A DNA stretch of 64,000 bases from UBA8337 sp963932545 (GCA_963932545.1 CAWVRH010000002.1:78482-142481), one strand, 5' to 3'; shown: positions 16,039-25,137, numbered from the stretch's first letter. The notes: generated from the letters alone by a model not told the origin. Numbers and translations are program-made.

Positions 16039-17820
16039 ATGAGTTACGAATTCACCGATCATCAATTTGATGTCATTGTTGTTGGCGCTGGCGGGTCTGG
16101 CCTGCGAGCGGCCCTTGGCTGTTCCGAGCGAGGTCTAAAGACTGCTTGTATTTCAAAAGTATTCCCAACCCGGTCGCACACGGTTGCGGCGCAAGGCGGC
16201 ATTTCCGCAGCGCTCGGCAATATGGGCGAAGACGATTGGCGCTGGCATATGTATGACACCGTGAAGGGCGCCGACTGGTTGGGCGACCAAGATGCGATTG
16301 AATACCTATGCCGCAATGCTGCCGAAGCGGTTTACGAGCTGGAGCATTTTGGGGTGCCGTTTTCGCGCACCGAAGAAGGTAAAATTTACCAACGTCCTTT
16401 CGGTGGCATGACCACCAATTTCGGCGAAGGCATTGCCCAGCGCACTTGCGCCGCCGCCGACCGCACAGGCCACGCCATTTTGCACACGCTCTATGGCCAG
16501 TCTTTGCGCCATGACACAGAGTTTTTCATCGAATATTTCGCGCTCGACTTGATTATGAACGAAGACCGCTGTGTCGGCGTCATCGCGCTAGAAATGTCGA
16601 CCGGAACGCTGCACCGTTTCCAAGCCAAGCAAGTTATTTTGGCAACCGGTGGCTATGGCCGCGCTTATTTCTCGGCGACCTCCGCCCACACCTGCACAGG
16701 CGATGGCTCGGCGATGGTTATTCGTGCCGGTCTGCCGTTACAAGACATGGAATTTGTACAATTCCACCCAACCGGAATTTACGGCGCGGGTTGCCTGATT
16801 ACCGAAGGCTCGCGAGGCGAGGGCGGTATTTTGATCAACTCCGAAGGCGAGCGCTTCATGGAACGCTATGCGCCATCGGCCAAAGATTTGGCCTCGCGCG
16901 ATGTGGTATCGCGTTCGATGACCATCGAAATTCGCGAAGGCCGCGGTGTCGGCCCCAATAAAGACCATATCTATCTGCACCTTGACCACCTCGACCCAGA
17001 TATTTTGGCCGAGCGTCTGCCGGGTATTTCGGAAAGCGCCAAAGTATTTGCCGGCGTTGATGTGACCAAGGAGCCGATCCCGGTTTTGCCGACCGTGCAT
17101 TACAATATGGGCGGCATTCCAACCAATTATAACGGCGAAGTGCTGAACCCCAGCGAAGACGATGAGGCACGCATTGTGCCAGGTCTGATGGCCATTGGGG
17201 AGGCGGCTTGCGTGTCAGTTCACGGCGCCAACCGTTTGGGCTCGAACTCCTTGATTGACCTTGTGGTGTTTGGCCGTGCGGCCGCCATTCGCGCGTCTGA
17301 AGTGGTAACGCCTGGTGAGGGCCATGCGCCTTTGGCCAGCAATGCAGGACACGCAGCTGTTGATCGTCTGGAGCGTTTCCGTAACGCCGATGGCTCAACG
17401 CCGACGTCGGAGCTGCGCGGCGAAATGCAGCGCGCCATGCAAGAAAACTGTGCTGTTTTCCGCACGGGTGAAATTTTGAAAGAAGGCTGCAAGCGAATCC
17501 AAGACGTGGTTAGCGCCATGGACGATATTGGCATTGCCGACCGTTCGCTCATCTGGAATTCAGATCTCATTGAGACGCTGGAATTCGACAATTTGATTGT
17601 GCAAGCCATCGCTACGGTGGAAGGCGCCAATGCGCGTAAAGAAAGCCGAGGCGGGCATGCTCGTGAAGACTTCCCAGAGCGCGATGACGAAAACTACATG
17701 AAACACACGCTGGCCTATGTCGATGCCAACGGCAAAGCCACCATCGGCTACCGCGGCGTGCATGATTACACTCTGACCAATGAAGTCAGCTATATCGAGC
17801 CGAAAGCTCGAGTTTACTAA
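16039..17820 (+). CDS. sdhA: Succinate dehydrogenase flavoprotein subunit
   Basis: Catalytic FAD subunit oxidising succinate to fumarate. The 593-residue protein shows the dinucleotide fold VIVVGAGGSGLRAALG (about 12-27), the FAD-attachment His47 in TRSHTVAAQGG, the substrate-site HPTGIYGAG region, and RLGSNSLIDLVVFGRAA. The ATG at 16039 follows a GGAGAG ribosome-binding site; an in-frame start at 15988 would add 17 non-conserved residues. It lies between sdhD and sdhB in a standard sdhCDAB operon. Confidence 0.98.
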   Translation: MSYEFTDHQFDVIVVGAGGSGLRAALGCSERGLKTACISKVFPTRSHTVAAQGGISAALGNMGEDDWRWHMYDTVKGADWLGDQDAIEYLCRNAAEAVYELEHFGVPFSRTEEGKIYQRPFGGMTTNFGEGIAQRTCAAADRTGHAILHTLYGQSLRHDTEFFIEYFALDLIMNEDRCVGVIALEMSTGTLHRFQAKQVILATGGYGRAYFSATSAHTCTGDGSAMVIRAGLPLQDMEFVQFHPTGIYGAGCLITEGSRGEGGILINSEGERFMERYAPSAKDLASRDVVSRSMTIEIREGRGVGPNKDHIYLHLDHLDPDILAERLPGISESAKVFAGVDVTKEPIPVLPTVHYNMGGIPTNYNGEVLNPSEDDEARIVPGLMAIGEAACVSVHGANRLGSNSLIDLVVFGRAAAIRASEVVTPGEGHAPLASNAGHAAVDRLERFRNADGSTPTSELRGEMQRAMQENCAVFRTGEILKEGCKRIQDVVSAMDDIGIADRSLIWNSDLIETLEFDNLIVQAIATVEGANARKESRGGHAREDFPERDDENYMKHTLAYVDANGKATIGYRGVHDYTLTNEVSYIEPKARVY

Positions 17821-17835
17821 GGGAGCGCGAAGATT

Positions 17836-18615
17836 ATGGTTGAGATTGCACTGCCAGCAAATTCAAAAATCGACAAGGGCGTAGTTCACGCGGCCGAGGG
17901 AACCATTGCGAACCCACGGACGTTGAAAATTTATCGCTGGAATCCAGACGATGAAGCCAATCCACGGGTCGATACCTATACGATCGATGCCGATGATTGC
18001 GGCCCGATGGTGCTCGATGCGCTGATTAAGGTGAAAAACGAAGTCGATTCGACTTTGACTTTCCGTCGCTCGTGCCGCGAGGGCATTTGTGGCTCTTGCG
18101 CCATGAACATCGACGGTCAAAACACTTTGGCCTGCACCAAAGGTCTGGATGATGTGAAGGGCGATATTGCGATCTATCCTTTGCCGCATATGCCGGTCAT
18201 TAAAGACTTGGTTCCCGACCTCAGCAATTTATATGCGCAATATGAATCGATTGAGCCTTGGCTCAAAACCGATACGCCGACCCCGCAAGGTGAATGGAAG
18301 CAAAGCAAAGAAGACCGTGAACAACTCGACGGTCTCTATGAGTGCATCCTATGCGCTTGCTGCTCGACCTCTTGCCCAAGCTATTGGTGGAACTCCGACA
18401 AATACCTCGGCCCAGCGGTTCTGCTGCAAGCCTATCGTTGGTTGGCCGACAGTCGTGATGAGAAAACCGGCGAGCGTTTGGATGATTTGGAAGATCCGTT
18501 CCGCGTCTATCGTTGCCACACGATTATGAATTGCGCGAAAGCCTGCCCGAAAGGCCTGTCCCCGGCCAAGGCGATTACCGAGATCAAAAAAATGATGGTG
18601 GAACGCACCGTTTAA
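17836..18615 (+). CDS. sdhB: Succinate dehydrogenase iron-sulfur subunit
   Basis: Electron-transfer subunit with three Fe-S clusters linking SdhA to the membrane quinone site. At 259 residues it has the [2Fe-2S] ligands in SCREGICGSCAMN plus the later ACTKG, then CILCACCSTSCPSYWW for the [4Fe-4S] cluster and CHTIMNCAKACPKGLSP contributing to the [3Fe-4S] cluster. It starts 15 bases after sdhA and ends the operon; a strong terminator follows within 30 bases. Confidence 0.98.
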   Translation: MVEIALPANSKIDKGVVHAAEGTIANPRTLKIYRWNPDDEANPRVDTYTIDADDCGPMVLDALIKVKNEVDSTLTFRRSCREGICGSCAMNIDGQNTLACTKGLDDVKGDIAIYPLPHMPVIKDLVPDLSNLYAQYESIEPWLKTDTPTPQGEWKQSKEDREQLDGLYECILCACCSTSCPSYWWNSDKYLGPAVLLQAYRWLADSRDEKTGERLDDLEDPFRVYRCHTIMNCAKACPKGLSPAKAITEIKKMMVERTV

Positions 18616-18643
18616 CTGGGGGCTTTTCCGCTGCAGAAATGAA

Positions 18644-18675
18644 AGAGGCCACTGCATCCAGTGGCCTCTCTTTTT
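18644..18675 (+). terminator. Rho-independent terminator of sdhCDAB
   Basis: A perfect 11-bp stem (agaggccactg at 18644-18654 against 18659-18669), a CATC loop and a CTTTTT tract. It separates the sdh operon from the convergent lipoprotein cluster. Confidence 0.92.
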
Positions 18676-18690
18676 GGGTGGGGCTTCGAC

Positions 18691-18888
18691 TTACTCTTGG
18701 TCGAGTTTTTCAAAAGCCGCATCGGCCTGTCGCTTGGCAGCCGCTGCCCCTGTTTGTTTTTCCATCTCTTGTTTGGCGGCCGCTAAATCCGCCAGACTGT
18801 ATTTTGAGCTACATGCCGTTAAGCCAAGTCCCATAGCCGCGGTTACAGCCAGCGTTATAACAACCGATGTTTTGGCCCGAGCGCGCAT
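18691..18888 (-). CDS. Small lipoprotein, unknown function
   Basis: A 65-residue precursor with a basic start (MRARAKT), a hydrophobic stretch and a lipobox LTAC at about residues 23-26, leaving a mature peptide near 40 residues rich in Ala, Lys, Glu and Gln, probably helical. I know of no family for it. It begins two bases after the stop of the LPP20-like gene upstream, so it belongs to the same four-gene leftward transcript. The ATG at 18888 is preferred to one at 18906, which lies inside the upstream gene. Its size and helical mature part recall small Lpp-like lipoproteins, but this is only a resemblance. Confidence 0.75.
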   Translation of the reverse strand: MRARAKTSVVITLAVTAAMGLGLTACSSKYSLADLAAAKQEMEKQTGAAAAKRQADAAFEKLDQE

Positions 18889-18889
18889 A

Positions 18890-19498
18890 TTACTGCTCGT
18901 CCGCAATGTCGGTTTTCAACTGGTCAAAACTTTGTGAGGCCTTGAAGCGTTGAAATTCAGCCGCTTCTCCAGCGAAAGCTGTTTCCGCAGCTTCGGCTAG
19001 CACACCTTCTAGAATGGCAGGCGTAAGCCCCACGATGACATACGCCATGCCCGTTTTCGGGTTGCGGGTTTTGGTCAAAACACGACTGCCAGCAAGGTCC
19101 GCTTGCGACAAAACTTTCTGGGTAATTTCAGCCGTGGAAATACTAGTTTCATTTCCAGCGGTTTGACTACCTGTGCTCGCGCGATAATCTTTTATAGAGC
19201 TGCTAGCTTTCGACGAGATGATCCGCGCTAGTTTTTGGCGCGCCCGAGAAGTGGCCATTTCCACCATGAAATCATATCCCATGTTGGAGTTTTGAAAGGA
19301 GCCAACAGCCGCCAGACCAACGTCTGGAAACTCTTCGTTACAAACCCACATAGGCGCAGGTGTGTCATAGGGGCCTTGGCCATCATTAAAGGAGCATATA
19401 GGCACAGGCGCTTGCGCCACAACAGGTGGTGCCGGTGTGGCACAACCGATAAGCGCCGAAGTGGCGGCAAGAATGGCAAAGTTTTGGAATAGTTTCAT
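18890..19498 (-). CDS. LPP20-like lipoprotein
   Basis: A 202-residue secreted lipoprotein. It has a signal peptide with lipobox LIGC (about residues 16-19), then a short Pro-rich linker. The core (MVEMATSRARQKLARIISSKASS and following) fits the LPP20 family, where an Ala/Arg-rich helix precedes beta strands ending in MAYVIVGLTP. LPP20-family members include FlgP of Vibrio and Campylobacter and Helicobacter Lpp20. No flagellar gene lies nearby, so a motility role cannot be inferred. It is preceded by a second LPP20-like gene and a CsgG-like gene; the three probably act together at the outer membrane. Confidence 0.78.
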   Translation of the reverse strand: MKLFQNFAILAATSALIGCATPAPPVVAQAPVPICSFNDGQGPYDTPAPMWVCNEEFPDVGLAAVGSFQNSNMGYDFMVEMATSRARQKLARIISSKASSSIKDYRASTGSQTAGNETSISTAEITQKVLSQADLAGSRVLTKTRNPKTGMAYVIVGLTPAILEGVLAEAAETAFAGEAAEFQRFKASQSFDQLKTDIADEQ

Positions 19499-19520
19499 GT
19501 TCAGTCTCCCTAGGGGTTTT

Positions 19521-20420
19521 CTATTGGTTTAAACGGTTTCGTAAAACGGGGCTCAGGCTGCGCATTGCAGAAGCAATTGCTTTGTCAGCTAGGGCGCGGT
19601 TGCTGGCCGCGCTAAAACTTAGCCCTTTGGCTGGCGTAGCCTGCTGCCACACAATGGAGGCATCGGGGGCTAGTATTTGCGTTCGCAGTTCGCCGCGCAT
19701 AGATTTTTCTGCATTGAGTTGTGTCACCGCGAAAGTGAACTTAATTTGATAGGCTGAGGCTTCAGCCGTGGGGATAATCTTGGTAACGCCGACACTCGAC
19801 AATAATTGCCCGGCGGCGCTAGCCACGAGGTCGCGATAAGCCGGCTCATTATCTTGCGTGTGCAGATAAAACGTTTGGTTAAGCAACCGGGCTGCTTCGG
19901 CTTTTGCAATTTTTTCTTTGCTTGCCTCAATTTGGCTAGCCGCAATTTGCACTCGGGCATAGACGCGGCACGACCCCGGGTCGACCCAACGGTTGGTAAT
20001 CCGACTGTTTTCCAATATGCCTTCCGATAGGAGAGACGATTGAATAGAAGCTTTCGTACTGCCCACACCGCCGCCATAAGAGGTGCGCGTTTCACTAATA
20101 TTGCTGCTTACCTGTGTATTGAGGATGCGTCCTAATTTGGTCCGCGCGGATAAGTCAGCTTTATTGACGTCAATGCTTTGAAGGCCGGAGCATTGGCTGC
20201 TACCGCTGGTTTGATAGGTCTGACGGGTTACAACATCGCCAGCGTCGACCCAAGCTGGCCGCGGGATTTGCTCGAAATAAGTCTCGCAAACACAGCTAGC
20301 CGGCGCGGGCGTTGTTGCCGAAATTTGAGCTAAAGGCAGCCCCGCACAGCCAGCCGTTGCCGCAAGGGCAAACATCGAGATAAAGCCGCGTTTAAGGTTT
20401 TGAGTGCCCGGGCCTCGCAT
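19521..20420 (-). CDS. LPP20-like lipoprotein, two-domain
   Basis: A 299-residue lipoprotein. After a basic start (NLKRG) and a hydrophobic core it has a lipobox ATAGC at about residues 21-25. Residues ~75-180 repeat the layout of the downstream gene: an Ala/Arg-rich helix (DLSARTKLGRIL), a Ser/Gly-rich stretch, then VYARVQIAA. The C-terminal part (YQIKFTFAVTQ, ELRTQILAPDASIVWQQ) has the look of strands in outer-membrane assembly lipoproteins, unassigned. I use the ATG at 20420; the frame stays open to 20465, overlapping the upstream gene. Function unknown. Confidence 0.72.
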   Translation of the reverse strand: MRGPGTQNLKRGFISMFALAATAGCAGLPLAQISATTPAPASCVCETYFEQIPRPAWVDAGDVVTRQTYQTSGSSQCSGLQSIDVNKADLSARTKLGRILNTQVSSNISETRTSYGGGVGSTKASIQSSLLSEGILENSRITNRWVDPGSCRVYARVQIAASQIEASKEKIAKAEAARLLNQTFYLHTQDNEPAYRDLVASAAGQLLSSVGVTKIIPTAEASAYQIKFTFAVTQLNAEKSMRGELRTQILAPDASIVWQQATPAKGLSFSAASNRALADKAIASAMRSLSPVLRNRLNQ

Positions 20421-20427
20421 CGCCTGT

Positions 20428-21462
20428 CTAACGTAATTGGCTTTGCACAGCTGAACGGCTGGCAATGTTGTTTTGAACTCGGCTTAACGAAACACCTATA
20501 ATCTTGTTGGGCGATAAGGTCAGGCGGTCGGCCTTTTGGTAGAAAGCCAAAGCGCGATCCAAGTCGCCCTCGGTCTCTGAGCAGACACCCACGTTGTGAT
20601 AAATGGCTGGCGATTGATCATACATACCAGCCGCCTTACGGAAAAATTCGCAACCGCGAGGGACGCGTTGATTTTTGACGAACTCGAGACCAGATTCAAA
20701 AGCGCTTTTTACCGCTTCTTGATTGCCGAATTTGCTCGCATCTTTTTTCATAAACTTAATATTGAAAGTAACCGAATACGGGGCAATGTCTCGGCGCAGC
20801 TGCGATAAAACTTCTCCAATAACTTTATTTTGCATGTCGCTTTCGCCCTTGGCCTTGGCGCCATAAACTTGATCGTCGCACCATGAATGTTTGGTCGTTG
20901 CGCCATAAGATTGGGTGAAGGAGACGATGCCTCTTTCGACATTAGTGGCTCTTAAGTTCAGCTCTGCTGAGGCGCTCTGCTCATGGCAATTCACTTTTTT
21001 AGTTTTATAATAAATGCATTTTTCTTCGCCCTGAAGAGCGCAATATTGAACATCTTTTTGCGATCCTGTGCGGTTATAACTTGGCAAAAATGAGCCACCC
21101 AGAAGGGTATCGGCCGTGGTCAGATTACCTAGCTCAATAGCCGTGTTGGCTGAAAACATGGCACTATCGCCCAAGCGTTGCTCATTGATTAGCGTCTGTC
21201 GGTCGAGGTCGACCAGAGTGAAATAGGGTTTGCCGTTAACCTGAATGCCTGCAACGAAACTGCGCAGTCGATCGCTCATCGTGCCAGCCCTGTCACCCCT
21301 TAGAGTGGCGACGCCGACGCGTTTGGCATTTACCATCCCGCTTTGGTTCGCGGGCATTAAGACCGAGGTTTTTACCGAGGGGCTTACACATGCAGCCAAC
21401 AAGCTGCCGCAAAGACCAAGGATGACAGATAATCTTACAACGTTGTGATATGACGATTTCAT
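20428..21462 (-). CDS. CsgG-like outer-membrane lipoprotein with C-terminal TPR-like repeats
   Basis: A 344-residue lipoprotein with signal peptide and lipobox LAAC at about residues 22-25. Residues ~45-130 resemble the CsgG/curli-assembly fold: KRVGVATLRGDRAG, then FTLVDLDRQTLINEQRL, and TADTLLGGSF. CsgG proteins form outer-membrane export pores; related domains occur in periplasmic assembly factors. The last ~90 residues look like TPR helices (AIYHNVGVCSETEGDLDRALAFYQKA). No curli genes (csgA, csgB, csgE, csgF) are adjacent, so true curli export is unlikely. First gene of the cassette, divergent from zapE. Confidence 0.75.
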   Translation of the reverse strand: MKSSYHNVVRLSVILGLCGSLLAACVSPSVKTSVLMPANQSGMVNAKRVGVATLRGDRAGTMSDRLRSFVAGIQVNGKPYFTLVDLDRQTLINEQRLGDSAMFSANTAIELGNLTTADTLLGGSFLPSYNRTGSQKDVQYCALQGEEKCIYYKTKKVNCHEQSASAELNLRATNVERGIVSFTQSYGATTKHSWCDDQVYGAKAKGESDMQNKVIGEVLSQLRRDIAPYSVTFNIKFMKKDASKFGNQEAVKSAFESGLEFVKNQRVPRGCEFFRKAAGMYDQSPAIYHNVGVCSETEGDLDRALAFYQKADRLTLSPNKIIGVSLSRVQNNIASRSAVQSQLR

Positions 21463-21613
21463 AATTTTAACAAACCCTACTCAACACTATTTTTACGAAA
21501 CAATATTTTTACTCTGTCTAAGACGGTAACAGCCTTTTTCCTCTGTGGGAAGCGCGAACGAGACGTCTCTCCGCTCTTGCCAAATGAGGCCTGGGGCTTT
21601 AACCCTCGCCTCT

Positions 21614-22768
21614 ATGACTAGCGATAGGCAGATATTAGGTCCGGTAAGCCAGCATTATCAGATGCTGGTGGAGAAAGGCCAGGTGAACCAAGACGACGCT
21701 CAGACACGCGCGGCGCTGGAGCTCGACCGTGTTTATGCTCGCTTGGAAGCACAAGGGGATGCCTCGAATAAAAGCGGCTGGCTGTCTAAGTTGCGTTTGC
21801 GCAAACAACCAAGCCCGCAGGGTTCGCGAGGTTTGTATATTTACGGCGAAGTCGGGCGGGGCAAGTCCATGTTGATGGATATGTTTGTTGAGATGGCGCC
21901 CGTGGCCAAAAAGCGGCGGGTTCATTTTCATGCCTTCATGCAAGAAACGCATACGCGCATTCATGCCTATCGGCGTGCGAACCCAAAGGCTGGCGACCCA
22001 ATGCCGGCTGTGGCCAAAGCGATAGCGGCCGAGACCTCGCTTTTATGTTTTGATGAGTTCCAAGTTAAAGACATTGCCGATGCGTCTATTCTCGGGCGTT
22101 TGTTCGCATTCTTGCTGGACGCAGGGCTTGTGGTGATTGCCACCTCTAACCGCCACCCAGATGATCTATATAAAGGCGGTCTCCACCGGCAGCGGTTTAT
22201 GCCGTTCATTGACTTGATAAAAGCGCGCTTGGATATTCACGAGCTGAGTGCCGAAACCGATTACCGTTTAGCCCGATTGCAAGCGGCACCTGTTTGGTTC
22301 ACGCCTTGCGGCCCGCGCTCGCGTAAAGCCCTAGACGAACGCTTCGCCAGCCTGACCGAAGGCGTGGCCGGGGCGCCGATGCGCCTTGATTTAAACGGCC
22401 GTAGCCTGCCGATAAAGCAAGCCGTGGGCGGTGTCGCCCGTCTGAGTTTTGCTGAATTATGCGTGGAATCTCGCGGCGCGCCCGATTATTTAGCGCTAGC
22501 TAGCCATTTCCATACTGTAGTCATCGATGCGATTCCCCAGTTGGAGCCGCAAAAGAAAAATGAAGCGGTGCGCTTTGTAACGCTCATTGATGCCCTCTAT
22601 GAAGCCAAAGTAAAACTTCTGGCCTCCGCCGATGGCGAGCCGCAAACGCTTTATCCGAGCGGCGACGAAGCGTTTGAATTCGAGCGCACAGTCTCGCGAT
22701 TGATGGAGATGCAGAGCCGCGACTATCTGGCTCTGCCGCATTTGCCGCCCAAGCCCCTCGGCAGCTAA
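21614..22768 (+). CDS. zapE: Cell division ATPase ZapE (AFG1-like)
   Basis: AFG1/LACE1-family P-loop ATPase; E. coli ZapE associates with the Z ring and mitochondrial relatives help degrade respiratory subunits. From the ATG at 21614 (MTSDRQILGP) it has 384 residues. Walker A is GEVGRGKSMLMD, Walker B is LLCFDEFQVKDIADA, and VVIATSNRHPDDLYKGGLHR is the sensor region of the family. An in-frame start at 21545 would add 23 unconserved residues. It lies upstream of mdh in the same direction, a common alphaproteobacterial order. Confidence 0.94.
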   Translation: MTSDRQILGPVSQHYQMLVEKGQVNQDDAQTRAALELDRVYARLEAQGDASNKSGWLSKLRLRKQPSPQGSRGLYIYGEVGRGKSMLMDMFVEMAPVAKKRRVHFHAFMQETHTRIHAYRRANPKAGDPMPAVAKAIAAETSLLCFDEFQVKDIADASILGRLFAFLLDAGLVVIATSNRHPDDLYKGGLHRQRFMPFIDLIKARLDIHELSAETDYRLARLQAAPVWFTPCGPRSRKALDERFASLTEGVAGAPMRLDLNGRSLPIKQAVGGVARLSFAELCVESRGAPDYLALASHFHTVVIDAIPQLEPQKKNEAVRFVTLIDALYEAKVKLLASADGEPQTLYPSGDEAFEFERTVSRLMEMQSRDYLALPHLPPKPLGS

Positions 22769-22862
22769 GCTCGCTCACTCACTTACTTACTCTCCCTCGC
22801 TCTTGCACTTAAGCCTTAAACGCGCTAATTCAGGGCAGAATTTTTATGAAAAGGAATTGGAT

Positions 22863-23825
22863 ATGGCTCGTAACAAAATCGCCCTTATTGGCGGCGGACA
22901 AATCGGTGGCACTTTGGCCCATTTGGCCGGTCTTAAAGAACTCGGCGACATTGTCATTTTTGACATTAATGAGGGCACTGCCAAAGGCAAAGCGCTCGAC
23001 CTGATGCAAAGCTCGCCGGTGAGCCATTTTGATGCTGACCTCAAAGGCAGCAAATCTTATTCAGCCATCAAAGGCTCGGATGTGGTTATCGTAACCGCTG
23101 GTGTGCCGCGCAAGCCTGGCATGAGCCGCGATGATCTCATCGAAATTAACCTGAAAGTGATGCAGCAAGTCGGCGAAGGCATTAAAAAATATGCCCCAGA
23201 CGCTTTTGTGATTTGCATCACCAACCCGCTCGACGCCATGGTTTGGGCGTTGCAGAAGTTCTCGGGTCTGCCGAAAAATAAAGTGGTGGGTATGGCTGGC
23301 GTCCTCGACGCGGCTCGTTTCCGCTCCTTCTTGGCCGAAGAATTTAAAGTCTCGGTTAAAGACGTCACTGCCTTTGTGCTGGGTGGCCATGGCGACACAA
23401 TGGTGCCGTCGGTTCGTTACTCCACGGTTGCTGGCATTCCTTTGCCGGATCTGGTGAAAATGAAATGGACGACCCAGAAGAAAATCGACGAGATTGTGCA
23501 ACGCACCCGCGATGGCGGAGCTGAGGTTGTGGGTCTGTTGAAAACCGGTTCCGCGTTTTATGCGCCAGCCGCCTCTGCCATTGAAATGGCCGAAGCCTAC
23601 CTAAAAGACCAAAAGCGCGTTCTGCCATGTGCGGCGCATTTGAACGGTCAATATGGTCAGAAAAACATCTACGTTGGCGTGCCGGTCGTCATTGGCGCCA
23701 AAGGTGTCGAGAAGATTGTTGAAATTAAACTGGATGCCAAAGAGCGCGCCATGTTTAAAAAATCCATCACAGCGGTTCAAGGCCTGCTGACCGCTTGTAA
23801 AGCGATCAATCCAAAACTGAAATAA
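22863..23825 (+). CDS. mdh: Malate dehydrogenase
   Basis: NAD-dependent TCA-cycle enzyme, malate to oxaloacetate. At 320 residues it is the lactate-dehydrogenase-like type: KIALIGGGQIGGTLAHL for the nucleotide fold, GVPRKPGMSRDDL carrying substrate arginines, ITNPLDAM, and the catalytic GGHGDTMVPS histidine. The ATG at 22863 follows an AAGGAA ribosome-binding site by 7 bases; the longer frame from 22803 adds leader sequence. A strong terminator follows, so mdh does not run into the next gene efficiently. Confidence 0.98.
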   Translation: MARNKIALIGGGQIGGTLAHLAGLKELGDIVIFDINEGTAKGKALDLMQSSPVSHFDADLKGSKSYSAIKGSDVVIVTAGVPRKPGMSRDDLIEINLKVMQQVGEGIKKYAPDAFVICITNPLDAMVWALQKFSGLPKNKVVGMAGVLDAARFRSFLAEEFKVSVKDVTAFVLGGHGDTMVPSVRYSTVAGIPLPDLVKMKWTTQKKIDEIVQRTRDGGAEVVGLLKTGSAFYAPAASAIEMAEAYLKDQKRVLPCAAHLNGQYGQKNIYVGVPVVIGAKGVEKIVEIKLDAKERAMFKKSITAVQGLLTACKAINPKLK

Positions 23826-23900
23826 GGATTAAGCGGCGAAGCAATATCCTTCGCCCCTCGTGTTGACGCTGCGGGCGTCCTTCAGTAGCCTAAATTTTTA

Positions 23901-23928
23901 AGGGCGCGGCTTGCGCCGCGCCCTTTTT
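23901..23928 (+). terminator. Rho-independent terminator after mdh
   Basis: A perfect 10-bp GC-rich stem (23901-23910 against 23915-23924) with a TTGC loop and a run of five T at 23924-23928, about 75 bases after the mdh stop. Confidence 0.9.
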
Positions 23929-23979
23929 ATTTACCCTCAAGAAAGCAGGCGTCGACCTAAAAAGAAGAGAGCAAATATC

Positions 23980-25059
23980 ATGACATCTAAAATTTTACGT
24001 CTTGGCGGCGTAACCCTTGGCGGTTTTTTTGTTTTGGCCTTGATCTTGGGTTTGGGCTTGTACCTTGTGTTGATCAATAGCCCAGGCCTGCAAGACCGTT
24101 TGGTGGAGCGTGCCGTTGCCGCGCGTCTGTCGCAAGCGCCTACGGAATTGGGTGGCGACGCCATCGATGTTGTGTTTTGCGGCACGGCCTCGCCCATGGG
24201 GCAAGGCGCTGCGCAATCGTGTGTCGCGGTGTTGGCTGGCGACACCTTTTTCCTCGTCGATACGGGCGCACGTTCGGCCGATATGGCGACCCAATTGGGC
24301 TTGCCGATGGGGCGCTTGGATGGCGTTTTGCTGACCCATTTTCATTCCGATCATATTGCCGCTTTGGGCGAAATGCATCTCGCCAGTTGGGTGCGCGGTC
24401 GGCCGCAAAAGCTCGATGTCTATGGCGGGCTTGGCGTGGCGCAAGTGGTCGATGGGTTCAACCTCGCCTATGGTCTCGATTACGGCTATCGCACGGCGCA
24501 TCACACAGAGGCCATTATGCCCAGTAAAACCGCAGGGCTGGTGGCCAAGACCATAAAAGGTGACACAGTTATCTATCATGCCGACGGACTTAAAATCACC
24601 GCCGTCACGGTCAACCACCCGCCGATTGAGCCGGCCTATGGCTATCGGTTTGACTATCAGGGACGCTCCATCCTCATCAGCGGTGACACGACCAAAGATG
24701 GTAATCTGATTGCTGCCGCCAAAGGCGTTGATGTTTTAATCCATGAAGTGCTGCAAGATGATTTGGTGACGGCTACCTCTAAAGCGCTGGTGGCGGCGGG
24801 GCAAGTTAATCTCGGTCAATTATTGACCGACACGTTGGATTATCACACCACTCCGATAGAGGCCGCCGAAGCGGCCAATGAAGCGGGCGCGCAATTGCTG
24901 GTATTTTATCATTATGCGCCGGTACCGCAGAACGGTTTGGTGCAGCGGATATTTATGCGCGGCGTCGATAACGTGAGACCTCAGGGCGTTTTGGCGGCGT
25001 CCGATGGCACGCGAATATCGTTAAAAGGCAATTCGCGCAGCCTCGAGGTTACGCCATAA
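23980..25059 (+). CDS. Membrane-anchored metallo-beta-lactamase-fold hydrolase
   Basis: A 359-residue protein with one N-terminal hydrophobic segment (about residues 12-32), probably an uncleaved anchor, followed by an MBL-fold domain of the RNase Z/arylsulfatase-like branch. The metal motif is THFHSDHI (HxHxDH); later ligands are the aspartate in ISGDTTKDG and the histidine in LLVFYHYAP. The domain would face the periplasm if the N terminus is cytoplasmic. RNase Z itself is unlikely because of the anchor. The substrate is unknown. It sits alone between the mdh terminator and the suc operon leader. Confidence 0.85.
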   Translation: MTSKILRLGGVTLGGFFVLALILGLGLYLVLINSPGLQDRLVERAVAARLSQAPTELGGDAIDVVFCGTASPMGQGAAQSCVAVLAGDTFFLVDTGARSADMATQLGLPMGRLDGVLLTHFHSDHIAALGEMHLASWVRGRPQKLDVYGGLGVAQVVDGFNLAYGLDYGYRTAHHTEAIMPSKTAGLVAKTIKGDTVIYHADGLKITAVTVNHPPIEPAYGYRFDYQGRSILISGDTTKDGNLIAAAKGVDVLIHEVLQDDLVTATSKALVAAGQVNLGQLLTDTLDYHTTPIEAAEAANEAGAQLLVFYHYAPVPQNGLVQRIFMRGVDNVRPQGVLAASDGTRISLKGNSRSLEVTP

Positions 25060-25110
25060 TTCTATTCTTAAAATTAAGCTCATATTTTCCAGTTCTGGAG
25101 TGAATTTTCA

Positions 25111-25137
25111 CTTGCGCGGCAAGCGAAGACGCGCAAG
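25111..25137 (+). other. Inverted repeat in sucC leader
   Basis: An 8-bp perfect inverted repeat, cttgcgcg at 25111-25118 and cgcgcaag at 25130-25137, with an 11-base loop, about 40 bases before the sucC start. There is no T tract, so it is not a terminator; it may be a leader structure or a protein-binding site. Confidence 0.45.

Noticed and set aside
20428..21462. Curli secretion system
   Set aside because: Only a CsgG-like domain is present; csgA, csgB, csgE and csgF are absent.
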